Source: Paracoccaceae bacterium
GTDB taxonomy: Bacteria > Pseudomonadota > Alphaproteobacteria > Rhodobacterales > Rhodobacteraceae
Assembly (NCBI GenBank): GCA_006844665.1
Contig: SPJP01000023.1
Location: 1 to 46,287, forward strand
Length of the DNA: 46,287 nucleotides
Direction: 5' to 3'
This document shows, piece by piece, positions 8,087-15,086 of the stretch. The notes below the pieces were generated by a model, which was not told where the DNA came from, made no database searches, and saw only the letters and a list, made by a program, of their open reading frames with translations. A program made the translations under genes and the position numbers. Within the stretch, counting starts at the first letter, position 1. Each line of letters starts with the position of its first letter.

Positions 8087-8557
8087 ATGAAACTGAATGA
8101 ACTCCGTGATAACCCCGGTGCAACCAAACCACGCAAACGCGTTGGTCGTGGTCCCGGTTCCGGCACCGGTAAAATGGGTGGCCGTGGTATCAAAGGTCAA
8201 AAATCCCGTTCGGGTGTGGCGATCAATGGTTACGAAGGCGGTCAGATGCCCTTGTACCAGCGTCTTCCAAAGCGTGGCTTCAACATGCGCACACGCAAGA
8301 AGTTCGCAGTTGTGAACCTGGGCCTGATCCAGAAATTCATCGACCTGAAGAAACTGGATGCGTCTAACATCACCGAAGACAGCCTGGTAGAATCAGGTCT
8401 GGTTCGCCGCAAGCTGGACGGTGTCCGCATCCTTGCAAAAGGCGAACTGACAACAGCAATCACCGCAACTGTAACCGGCGCATCTGCCTCTGCAATCGAA
8501 GTTGTTGCAGCAAAAGGTGGCTCTCTGTCGGTAACAAAAGCAGCAGCGGACGCGTAA
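8087..8557 (+). CDS. rplO: 50S ribosomal protein L15
   Basis: A 156-residue L15, a late 50S assembly protein. It starts [22 protein letters not shown] and has the Gly-rich [20 protein letters not shown] and [15 protein letters not shown] motifs. The SD is AAAAGGAGAAG. It opens a third transcript (rplO-secY-adk-...) after the rpmD terminator. Confidence 0.97.
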   Translation: MKLNELRDNPGATKPRKRVGRGPGSGTGKMGGRGIKGQKSRSGVAINGYEGGQMPLYQRLPKRGFNMRTRKKFAVVNLGLIQKFIDLKKLDASNITEDSLVESGLVRRKLDGVRILAKGELTTAITATVTGASASAIEVVAAKGGSLSVTKAAADA

Positions 8558-8611
8558 GAGCTTGTGAGTGGCGCTTAGGCCGCTTACATCACTTGCTATA
8601 AGTTTTCCAAG

Positions 8612-8641
8612 CGCCGCTGACCGGGAAACGGTTCAGCGGCG
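8612..8641 (+). other. Hairpin in the rplO-secY gap
   Basis: CGCCGCTGA...TCAGCGGCG forms a 9-bp stem, extended by CCG with CGG across a one-base bulge. Only a weak T-rich tail (TTAACGTTT) follows, so it is more likely an attenuator or mRNA-stability element than a full terminator. Confidence 0.5.
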
Positions 8642-8671
8642 TTAACGTTTAGAGACGGGACCCCATTCAGC

Positions 8672-10027
8672 ATGGCATCCGCAGCAGAACAAATGGCCGC
8701 AAACATGAGCTGGTCCGCCTTTGGTAAGGCGACCGAGCTTCGTCAGCGCATCATATTTACCCTTGGTTTATTGATCGTCTACCGGTTCGGGACATATATC
8801 CCGGTCCCCGGTATCGACGGTGGCGCCTTGCGCGATTTCATGGACCAGGCCGCGGCTGGTTTGGGCGGTGTCCTGAACATGTTCACCGGCGGCGCGATCA
8901 GCCGTATGGGGATCTTCGCCTTGGGAATCATGCCCTATATCTCGGCATCGATCATCATTCAGCTGCTAACGGCCATGGTTCCGCATCTGGAACAGCTGAA
9001 AAAAGAAGGCGAACCGGGCCGCAAAAAGATCAACCAGTACACCCGCTTCGGCACCGTGTTCCTGGCGACCTTCCAGGCCTACGGTCTTGCTGTTTCATTG
9101 GAAGCAGGCGATCTGGTCACCGATCCCGGCTGGTTCTTCCGCGCGGCCTGTGTGGTCACGCTGGTGGGCGGTACGATGTTCCTGATGTGGTTGGGTGAAC
9201 AGATCACCAACCGTGGTCTGGGCAACGGTATTTCCCTGATCATCTTCGTCGGCATCATTGCCGAACTTCCTGGCGCGTTTGCCCAGTTCTTCGAAAGCGG
9301 CCGCACAGGCGCGATTTCGACCCCTACGATCTTCCTGGTCATTCTAATGCTACTGGGGACGCTCACCTTCGTGGTGTTCATGGAACGATCCCTGCGCAAG
9401 ATCCATATTCAATACCCGCGCCGTCAGGTCGGGATGAAGGTCTATGACGGCAGCTCGTCCCACTTGCCGATCAAGGTGAACCCCGCCGGCGTTATCCCTG
9501 CGATCTTTGCCAGCTCTTTGCTGTTGCTGCCGACCACGATCAGCACATTCTCGGGCAACCAAACCGGCCCGATCATGTCGACCATTCTGGCCTATTTCGG
9601 CCCCGGTCAGCCGCTATACCTGTTGTTCTTCGCCGCGATGATCATCTTCTTCGCGTATTTCTACACCGCCAACGTCGCGTTCAAGACCGAGGAAGTGGCT
9701 GAAAACCTGAAGAACCAGAACGGCTTTATCCCAGGCATCCGTCCCGGCAAGAAAACCGAAGAATATCTCGACTACGTGGTCGCCCGTATTCTTGTCCTCG
9801 GCTCCGGCTATCTGGCGATCGTCTGCCTGATGCCAGAGTTCATCCGGCACGAGCTGTCGATCACAGCTTACTTCGGCGGCACCTCGATTCTGATTATCGT
9901 TTCGGTTGGTATGGACACTGTGCAGCAGATTCAAAGCCATCTTCTTGCACATCAGTACGAAGGCCTGATTGAGAAATCACAATTGCGTGGTAAGAAGCGT
10001 GCGCGCAAAGCACCAGCGCGCCGTTAA
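8672..10027 (+). CDS. secY: Protein translocase subunit SecY
   Basis: A 451-residue inner-membrane channel subunit of SecYEG with about ten membrane helices visible as hydrophobic runs. The signature IPVPGIDGGALRDF follows TM1, a plug-region GGVLNMFTGGAISRMGIFALG follows, and EQLKKEGEPGRKKINQYTRFGT is the first large cytosolic loop. The C-terminus is strongly basic (GKKRARKAPARR). It lies between rplO and adk as in most bacteria. No strong SD precedes the ATG (GACGGGACC). Confidence 0.97.
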   Translation: MASAAEQMAANMSWSAFGKATELRQRIIFTLGLLIVYRFGTYIPVPGIDGGALRDFMDQAAAGLGGVLNMFTGGAISRMGIFALGIMPYISASIIIQLLTAMVPHLEQLKKEGEPGRKKINQYTRFGTVFLATFQAYGLAVSLEAGDLVTDPGWFFRAACVVTLVGGTMFLMWLGEQITNRGLGNGISLIIFVGIIAELPGAFAQFFESGRTGAISTPTIFLVILMLLGTLTFVVFMERSLRKIHIQYPRRQVGMKVYDGSSSHLPIKVNPAGVIPAIFASSLLLLPTTISTFSGNQTGPIMSTILAYFGPGQPLYLLFFAAMIIFFAYFYTANVAFKTEEVAENLKNQNGFIPGIRPGKKTEEYLDYVVARILVLGSGYLAIVCLMPEFIRHELSITAYFGGTSILIIVSVGMDTVQQIQSHLLAHQYEGLIEKSQLRGKKRARKAPARR

Positions 10028-10048
10028 TCACTACCACAAGGACTGTCT

Positions 10049-10696
10049 ATGAACATTATTCTGCTTGGCCCCCCTGGGGCGGGAAAAGGTACTCAGGCTC
10101 GTCGCTTGGTCGCGGAACGCGGCATGGTGCAGCTGTCTACAGGTGACATGCTGCGCGAAGCGAGAACCTCTGGCACCGAAATGGGCAAACGCGTTGCGGC
10201 CGTGATGGACAGCGGTGCTTTGGTTACCGACGAAATCGTCATTGGCCTGATCGCCGAAAAGCTGGAAGGCGACACTGGCGGCGGCATCATCTTTGACGGC
10301 TTCCCCCGGACCTTGGCTCAGGCCGATGCGTTGTCGGATTTGTTGGGGGAAAAGAACACAGAACTGGCAACGGTTATTGAAATGCAGGTGGATGACGACG
10401 CGCTTGTCGCTCGGATCACTGCGCGTTCTACCTGTGCCGATTGTGGCGAGGTTTACAACGACAACACAAAGCCGATCCCAGCCGATGGCAAATGTTCCAA
10501 CTGCGGCAGTGACAAGATCACCCGCCGGGCAGATGACAACGAAGACAGCCTGAAAACCCGGCTGTTGGCCTATTACAAACAGACCTCTCCGCTGATCGGC
10601 TACTACTATGCCAAAGGCCTGCTGACCGATGTCGACGGGCTTGCGGAAATGGATGATGTCGCTGCTGAAATCAAGAAAAAGCTTGACACTGTTTGA
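10049..10696 (+). CDS. adk: Adenylate kinase with zinc-type LID
   Basis: A 215-residue cytosolic enzyme that interconverts ATP + AMP and 2 ADP. The P-loop [10 protein letters not shown] lies at residues 7-16 and the AMP-site motif FDGFPRT at 82-88. The LID has four cysteines (Cys129, Cys132, Cys149, Cys152), so it is probably a zinc-binding long-form Adk, unlike the Cys-free E. coli enzyme. It starts 21 bp after secY. A G-rich hairpin with TATTG, not a clear terminator, follows at about 10708-10725. Confidence 0.97.
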   Translation: MNIILLGPPGAGKGTQARRLVAERGMVQLSTGDMLREARTSGTEMGKRVAAVMDSGALVTDEIVIGLIAEKLEGDTGGGIIFDGFPRTLAQADALSDLLGEKNTELATVIEMQVDDDALVARITARSTCADCGEVYNDNTKPIPADGKCSNCGSDKITRRADDNEDSLKTRLLAYYKQTSPLIGYYYAKGLLTDVDGLAEMDDVAAEIKKKLDTV

Positions 10697-10798
10697 CCGG
10701 GCTTGACGGGGGGCACGTTCCCCCCTATTGCACGATATCTCTTGGGTAGACGAGTCGCGCTTCGAATCGCGTTGTTCTTTACATTCAAGTATCTAGTC

Positions 10799-10862
10799 GG
10801 GCCCGCCGCCTGTTAATGCCGCGGGCCTGTGTTGTGAAAAAAGGGTCTGGCACGACGGACCC
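10799..10862 (+). promoter_or_regulatory. Two-hairpin leader upstream of rpsM
   Basis: A first stem GGCCCGC (10800-10806) with GCGGGCC (10821-10827) and a second GGGTC (10843-10847) with GACCC (10858-10862) lie in the 185-bp adk-rpsM gap, ending 19 bp before rpsM. The placement fits an alpha-operon leader. In E. coli that leader binds S4, but no rpsD is present here and no consensus was recognised. Confidence 0.4.
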
Positions 10863-10881
10863 GCGACCAAAGGAAGTATGA

Positions 10882-11250
10882 ATGGCCCGTATTGCTGGCG
10901 TCAACATTCCGACAGGGAAACGCGTCCCTATCGCACTGACATATATCACTGGGATTGGACCGGCCTCTGCCGAGATGATCTGCGAAGCTGTCGGCATCGA
11001 CCGCACACGCCGCGTAAACGAACTCTCCGACGCCGAAGTATTGGCTGTCCGCGAGCATATCGACGAAAACTTCACCGTTGAAGGTGACCTGCGTCGCGAA
11101 ACCACCATGAACGTCAAGCGTTTGATGGATCTGGGTTGCTACCGTGGCCTGCGCCACCGTCGGAACCTGCCGGTACGCGGTCAGCGGACACACACAAACG
11201 CACGTACACGCAAGGGCCCTGCAAAGGCCATTGCTGGCAAAAAGAAATAA
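10882..11250 (+). CDS. rpsM: 30S ribosomal protein S13
   Basis: A 122-residue S13, a head protein contacting P-site tRNA and L5. It starts [22 protein letters not shown] and ends with the basic [24 protein letters not shown]. It is the first gene of the alpha-operon block (rpsM-rpsK-rpoA-rplQ). An AAAGGAAG SD precedes it. Confidence 0.97.
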   Translation: MARIAGVNIPTGKRVPIALTYITGIGPASAEMICEAVGIDRTRRVNELSDAEVLAVREHIDENFTVEGDLRRETTMNVKRLMDLGCYRGLRHRRNLPVRGQRTHTNARTRKGPAKAIAGKKK

Positions 11251-11262
11251 GGGGATCGTCTG

Positions 11263-11652
11263 ATGGCACGCGAAAAAATCCGCGCAAAGAAGAAGGTTTC
11301 CAAGAACATCGCAGCTGGCGTTGCGCATGTTAACTCGACCTTCAACAACACAAAAATCCTGATCTCTGACGTACAGGGCAACGCGATCGCATGGTCGTCT
11401 GCCGGTACAATGGGCTTCAAGGGCTCTCGGAAATCCACACCTTACGCGGCTCAGTTGGCTGCGGAAGATGCGGGCAAGAAAGCTCAGGATCACGGTGTTA
11501 AGACACTGGAAGTAGAAGTGCAGGGCCCAGGTTCGGGCCGTGAATCCGCATTGCGCGCCTTGGCTGCAGCCGGTTTCACCATCACTTCCATCCGCGACGT
11601 TACTCCGATGGCCCATAACGGCTGCCGTCCTCCAAAGCGTCGCCGCGTATAA
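11263..11652 (+). CDS. rpsK: 30S ribosomal protein S11
   Basis: A 129-residue S11, a platform protein near the E-site mRNA. It shows [18 protein letters not shown] and the C-terminal signature [18 protein letters not shown]. It lies 12 bp after rpsM. In the 109-bp gap to rpoA, a long stem GGCCGTGCA (11672-11680) with TGTGCGGCC (11685-11693) is present, with no T-run after it. rpsD, which often follows rpsK elsewhere, is absent, as is usual in alphaproteobacteria. Confidence 0.97.
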   Translation: MAREKIRAKKKVSKNIAAGVAHVNSTFNNTKILISDVQGNAIAWSSAGTMGFKGSRKSTPYAAQLAAEDAGKKAQDHGVKTLEVEVQGPGSGRESALRALAAAGFTITSIRDVTPMAHNGCRPPKRRRV

Positions 11653-11761
11653 GCATTTTTAAACTTTGTGGGGCCGTGCATTTATGTGCGGCCTTGCATG
11701 TCATTTACCCTCGGGCGTTTCCGGTCACGGGTCACGATTGGAAACAGGTATGGAGGCACTA

Positions 11762-12778
11762 ATGATCCATAAAAATTGGAACGAATTAATTAAGCCAATG
11801 CAGCTTGACGTTAAGCCGGGCAATGATCCGTCTCGTCAGGCCACTGTTGTTGCAGAACCGCTAGAGCGTGGCTTCGGCCTGACACTGGGCAACGCCCTGC
11901 GTCGTGTTCTGATGTCGTCGCTGCAAGGCGCTGCTATTACCTCTGTTCAGATCGACAACGTTCTGCACGAATTCTCCAGCGTTGCTGGCGTGCGTGAAGA
12001 CGTGACAGACATCGTGTTGAACCTCAAGCAGGTTGCGATCCGCATGGAAGTCGAAGGCCCCAAGCGGGTTTCGATTTCTGCCAAAGGTCCACGTGTTGTA
12101 ACCGCTGGCGACATCTCTGAATCTTCTGGCATCGAGGTTCTGAACCGCGATCTGGTGATCTGTCACCTGGATGACGGTGCTGACCTGTTCATGGAACTGA
12201 CGGTCAACACTGGCAAAGGTTACGTGTCCGCGGACAAGAACCGCCCGGAAGACGCGCCAATTGGCCTGATGCCGATCGATGCGATCTACTCGCCAGTGAA
12301 AAAAGTGTCCTATGACGTGCAGCCGACCCGCGAAGGTCAGGTGCTGGATTATGACAAGCTGACACTCAAGCTGGAAACCGACGGCTCTGTCACCCCTGAC
12401 GATGCTGTGGCCTATGCCGCGCGCATTCTGCAGGACCAGTTGCAGGTCTTCGTAAACTTCGACGAGCCCGAATCCGCACGCCCAGCGTCGGAAGAGGAAG
12501 AGCTGGAATTCAACCCGCTCCTGCTCAAGAAAGTAGACGAGCTGGAACTGTCTGTCCGTTCGGCCAACTGTCTGAAGAACGACAACATCGTTTATATCGG
12601 CGATTTGATTCAAAAGACCGAAGCCGAAATGCTGCGTACCCCGAACTTTGGCCGCAAATCGCTGAACGAGATCAAAGAAGTCTTGTCCGGCATGGGCCTG
12701 CACCTGGGTATGGACATCATCGACTGGCCGCCTGAAAACATCGAAGACCTGGCCAAAAAGTTCGAAGACCAGTTCTAA
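11762..12778 (+). CDS. rpoA: DNA-directed RNA polymerase alpha subunit
   Basis: A 338-residue alpha subunit. It dimerises to seed RNA polymerase assembly, and its C-terminal domain contacts UP elements and activators. The ORF extends upstream, but ATG 11762 ([20 protein letters not shown]) fits the family and has GGAGG at the right distance. The N-terminal domain includes [20 protein letters not shown]. The CTD holds [15 protein letters not shown] and [17 protein letters not shown]. It lies between rpsK and rplQ. Confidence 0.97.
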   Translation: MIHKNWNELIKPMQLDVKPGNDPSRQATVVAEPLERGFGLTLGNALRRVLMSSLQGAAITSVQIDNVLHEFSSVAGVREDVTDIVLNLKQVAIRMEVEGPKRVSISAKGPRVVTAGDISESSGIEVLNRDLVICHLDDGADLFMELTVNTGKGYVSADKNRPEDAPIGLMPIDAIYSPVKKVSYDVQPTREGQVLDYDKLTLKLETDGSVTPDDAVAYAARILQDQLQVFVNFDEPESARPASEEEELEFNPLLLKKVDELELSVRSANCLKNDNIVYIGDLIQKTEAEMLRTPNFGRKSLNEIKEVLSGMGLHLGMDIIDWPPENIEDLAKKFEDQF

Positions 12779-12787
12779 GACTACGAT

Positions 12788-12852
12788 ATGGGGCGTCGGT
12801 GTTGGGACCGACGCAATACAGACGTTTTACCGACGTAATACCGACGCCCCAT
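12788..12852 (+). repeat. 11-bp-phased ACCGACG repeat framed by 13-bp inverted repeat
   Basis: Four ACCGA-type units start at exactly 12807, 12818 (variant ACAGA), 12829 and 12840, and an inverted unit TCGGT lies at 12796-12800, also 11 bp away. Outer arms ATGGGGCGTCGGT (12788-12800) and ACCGACGCCCCAT (12840-12852) are a perfect 13-bp inverted repeat. It occupies the rpoA-rplQ gap. A 28-nt core matches the copy near 42040 at 27 positions, in the same orientation relative to transcription. No T-run follows, so it is not a terminator. Confidence 0.85.
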
Positions 12853-12944
12853 TTCGCCACTAAGATGGGCAATTCCGCCCCAAGGAGAGGCCCCCACACG
12901 CATCGGGGCCCAGACAAAGCAAAAGCTTACTAGGAGACTATCAA

Positions 12945-13355
12945 ATGCGTCACGCCCGTGGTTACCGCCGCCTCAACCGTACTCATGAACACCGCAAAGC
13001 CCTGTTTTCGAACATGTGCGGGTCGTTGATCGAGCACGAACAAATCAAAACAACCCTGCCTAAAGCAAAAGAACTGCGCCCAATCATCGAAAAGATGATC
13101 ACGCTGGCGAAACGCGGCGATCTACACGCCCGTCGTCAAGCCGCAGCTCAGCTGAAGCAAGACAAAGACGTCGCCAAACTGTTCGAAGTTCTGGGCCCAC
13201 GCTACAAAGACCGCCAAGGTGGTTACGTTCGCGTGCTGAAAGCCGGCTTCCGTTACGGCGACATGGCTCCAATGGCCATCATCGAATTCGTTGACCGCGA
13301 CGTAGACGCCAAAGGCGCCGCAGACAAAGCCCGTCTGGAAGCAGCCGAGGACTAA
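12945..13355 (+). CDS. rplQ: 50S ribosomal protein L17
   Basis: A 136-residue L17 that lines the outer exit-tunnel region. It starts [24 protein letters not shown] and has [22 protein letters not shown]. It ends the ribosomal supercluster. The gap before it carries the 11-bp repeat element and a stem GGCCCC (12889-12894) with GGGGCC (12905-12910). The SD is TAGGAG. Confidence 0.97.
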   Translation: MRHARGYRRLNRTHEHRKALFSNMCGSLIEHEQIKTTLPKAKELRPIIEKMITLAKRGDLHARRQAAAQLKQDKDVAKLFEVLGPRYKDRQGGYVRVLKAGFRYGDMAPMAIIEFVDRDVDAKGAADKARLEAAED

Positions 13356-13380
13356 ACGACCAAAGTCTCCACAGACTTCG

Positions 13381-13395
13381 TTAAGTATTCGTTAA
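13381..13395 (+). promoter_or_regulatory. CtrA-like box TTAA-N7-TTAA
   Basis: TTAAGTATTCGTTAA matches the full CtrA consensus TTAA-N7-TTAA. It lies within a perfect 11-bp direct repeat TTCGTTAAGTA (13377-13387, 13388-13398), between the rplQ stop and its terminator and about 320 bp before luxR. A binding role is inferred from sequence alone; a chance match in an AT-rich stretch is possible. Confidence 0.45.
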
Positions 13396-13401
13396 GTATA
13401 C

Positions 13402-13432
13402 AAAAACCCCGCTTGCAAAAGCGGGGTTTTTT
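13402..13432. terminator. Bidirectional terminator after rplQ
   Basis: AAAAACCCCGCTT (13402-13414), loop GCAA, AAGCGGGGTTTTTT (13419-13432). A strong GC stem is flanked by A and T runs, so it works in both directions. It ends the ribosomal transcript and could also serve the opposite-strand small ORF at 13455. Confidence 0.95.
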
Positions 13433-13454
13433 GCATCTGCTGGTAGAGGGATAA

Positions 13455-13637
13455 TTAGCTGGGTACCGTTGTGCTTTGGCGTGTTTTTTCGACCCTTGTC
13501 GAAATTTCATCAATCAAAGCAGATACTTTGGATTCGTCCACGGTCGCTCCGCCGATGAATTCCAACAGGTCTTCGCGCGCGGCTGCGGGCAGGGCCATTA
13601 CTCGGGCAAACAATAAAGGAGCAAGTGTCATATGCAT
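13455..13637 (-). CDS. Possible small helical protein divergent from luxR
   Basis: A 60-residue candidate starting at ATG 13637 (MHMTLAPLLFARVMALPAAARED; a second ATG is at 13631 and a TTG at 13670). The sequence is mostly predicted helix (RVMALPAAAREDLLEFIGG, SKVSALIDEISTRVEK), has no Cys and no signal peptide, and has no family I recognise. The SD is weak. It lies between the rplQ terminator and the lux-box-like sites, divergent from luxR. It may be real or a chance ORF. Confidence 0.4.
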   Translation of the reverse strand: MHMTLAPLLFARVMALPAAAREDLLEFIGGATVDESKVSALIDEISTRVEKTRQSTTVPS

Positions 13638-13650
13638 GCAAGTACCTAAG

Positions 13651-13670
13651 TTGATCGTTACAAGGATCAA
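13651..13670. promoter_or_regulatory. Perfect 6-N8-6 palindrome TTGATC/GATCAA
   Basis: TTGATC (13651-13656), 8 bp, GATCAA (13665-13670), a 20-bp dyad of the same overall size as a lux box, 42 bp upstream of luxR in the divergent intergenic region. It is a plausible operator of unknown regulator. Confidence 0.4.
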
Positions 13671-13695
13671 TTTAAAGTTGTGTGTGCAGAAGACA

Positions 13696-13729
13696 ACCTG
13701 TCTAAAAGTACATGTCTAAAAGGTCAGGT
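13696..13729 (+). promoter_or_regulatory. Two overlapping lux-box-like sites at the luxR start
   Basis: The first site is ACCTGT-N8-ACATGT (13696-13715) and the second ACATGT-N8-TCAGGT (13710-13729), sharing the middle half-site. Half-sites begin every 14 bp. Each differs little from the ACCTGT-N8-ACAGGT consensus of LuxR-type regulators. The luxR ATG (13712) lies inside the shared half-site, suggesting autoregulation or a later true start. Confidence 0.55.
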
Positions 13730-14323
13730 GTATCAGCAGAACTCGTACGTTTGGGCACTTATGCGCCCGAAGGGTACTTTGTTGGCTTACATATCCGATT
13801 CGCTACGCCACTGATGGATTTTAAAACCTATCCGCAGGCCTGGACGGATCATTATACAGAGCAAGCCTACGCGCTTCGCGATCCTATCATAGCCTGGGGG
13901 TTTGGTAAGATCGGCACCGCGCGTTGGAGCAACCTAGGGATTCCGGATACGTTCGGGATCTTAACCGAAGCCGCCACATACGGGCTCAAATACGGGGTGG
14001 CTATTTCATTCGGACCCATCAGCTCACGGACGATAGGAGGCGTCTCTCGATCTGATCGCGAATATACCGATGACGAAATCGATGCAGTACAAAACATTAT
14101 ACAACGGCTCCATGACGTCACGGAGCCGCCAGAAAGCCTGACAAAGGCTCAGGTCGATGCACTAACATGCATCGCCGCCGGGGATCGACATGCGGCCGCT
14201 GCGGCCAAACTCGGGATCTCGGAAAGCGCGCTTAAAGCGCGTCTTACATCGGCACGTCAACGGTTACTTGCGCGCACCACAACAGAAGCAGTTCAGCGCG
14301 CAAAGGACTACAGACTGCTTTAG
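13712..14323 (+). CDS. LuxR-family acyl-homoserine-lactone-binding regulator
   Basis: A 203-residue transcription factor. The N-terminal autoinducer-binding domain carries the conserved pocket residues Trp44, Tyr48, Asp57-Pro58 and Trp72 and a GxxYGxxxSFGP segment. The C-terminal part (about 140-203) is a LuxR-type helix-turn-helix (LTKAQVDALTCIAAG, AAKLGISESALKARL), though the usual RE pair after LT is replaced. It is followed 55 bp later by the luxI-type synthase, with which it is probably co-transcribed. The ATG has no clear SD and overlaps lux-box-like sites, so the start is uncertain; the next in-frame Met is residue 35, which is too late. Confidence 0.9.
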   Translation: MSKRSGVSAELVRLGTYAPEGYFVGLHIRFATPLMDFKTYPQAWTDHYTEQAYALRDPIIAWGFGKIGTARWSNLGIPDTFGILTEAATYGLKYGVAISFGPISSRTIGGVSRSDREYTDDEIDAVQNIIQRLHDVTEPPESLTKAQVDALTCIAAGDRHAAAAAKLGISESALKARLTSARQRLLARTTTEAVQRAKDYRLL

Positions 14324-14378
14324 AACCTGCAAGGTTCGCTGCCCTTTTTCCAATCTAAACCTAATGGAGACTGACCAC

Positions 14379-14969
14379 ATGCAGACGACAACTCTTTCCT
14401 TCGCCAATCTACACAACCATGGCGAGTTATTTGCAAACCTTTTTCGCGCTAGACGACAGTCCTTTATTGTCCAGAACAATTGGGATCTGCCTGAAGCGTT
14501 GGGGATGGAATACGACCAATACGACACTCCGGCCAGCCGCTGGGTTGCCGTTCATGACGAGCTGGGCCGCATTCTTGCGGGCATTCGTCTAACGCCTACA
14601 ACTGCGCGCTGCGGCATCTATAGCTACATGATCCGCGACGCCCAGAACGGCATTCTGGACTCGATCCCGCAGAACCTTCTGTATGATCAAGCGCCGGTTC
14701 AGGAAAACATCTGGGAATCCAGCCGTGTTTTCGTGGCCCATGACACGCCGCAGAATATTCGCCGCCGGGTTCATGCGTTCTTGATCACGGAAATGACCAA
14801 GTCCGCGCGGGAACTGGGGGCTGCCCATGTGTTGGGTCTGATACCGGCCAACTGGCCGCGTTGGGCACGTCGTTGCGGGTTGGATGCAACGGCCGCCGGG
14901 CCGGTGATGCATATCGATGGCATCGACAACCAATGTGTTTCGATCAACCTGGTTCAGAACCTGCACTAA
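14379..14969 (+). CDS. LuxI-family acyl-homoserine-lactone synthase
   Basis: A 196-residue autoinducer synthase that makes N-acyl-homoserine lactone from S-adenosylmethionine and an acyl carrier. Conserved residues are visible: Arg26 and Phe29 in RRQSF, Trp35, Asp46 and Asp49 in EYDQYD, Arg70 in GIRL, and Glu113 and Arg116 in WESSR. ATG 14379 is chosen because GGAG lies 9 bp upstream; an in-frame ATG at 14364 has no SD. It pairs with the upstream LuxR gene. A 13-bp dyad AACCT-GCA-AGGTT follows the luxR stop (14324-14336). The acyl chain made cannot be told from sequence. Confidence 0.93.
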   Translation: MQTTTLSFANLHNHGELFANLFRARRQSFIVQNNWDLPEALGMEYDQYDTPASRWVAVHDELGRILAGIRLTPTTARCGIYSYMIRDAQNGILDSIPQNLLYDQAPVQENIWESSRVFVAHDTPQNIRRRVHAFLITEMTKSARELGAAHVLGLIPANWPRWARRCGLDATAAGPVMHIDGIDNQCVSINLVQNLH

Positions 14970-14993
14970 ATATCCAGTAACAAGAGTACCGAG

Positions 14994-15030
14994 AGGGCGC
15001 GTCGTGTGACGCGACGCGCCCTTTGTCTTT
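14994..15030 (+). terminator. Terminator after the luxI-type gene
   Basis: AGGGCGCGTCG (14994-15004) pairs with CGACGCGCCCT (15012-15022), 7-nt loop, then a T-rich tail (TTTGTCTTT). It ends the luxR-luxI transcript ahead of rarA. Confidence 0.85.
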
Positions 15031-15086
15031 GCACCAAAACCGCATATGCCAGAAGAACGGACCAAACCCGGATCGGAGGCATGCTT

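Noticed and set aside
12788-12852. Reading the 11-bp repeat as a CRISPR array or terminator
   Set aside because: Units are 11 bp with no spacers and no cas genes, and no T-run follows the inverted repeat.
13471-13719. Plus-strand ORF before luxR
   Set aside because: It runs through the lux-box-like sites and has no start signal; the opposite-strand reading is the more protein-like of the two.
14324-14336. AACCT-GCA-AGGTT dyad before the luxI-type gene as a lux box
   Set aside because: The spacing is too short (13 bp rather than 20) and it directly follows the luxR stop; it is only noted as a small dyad.
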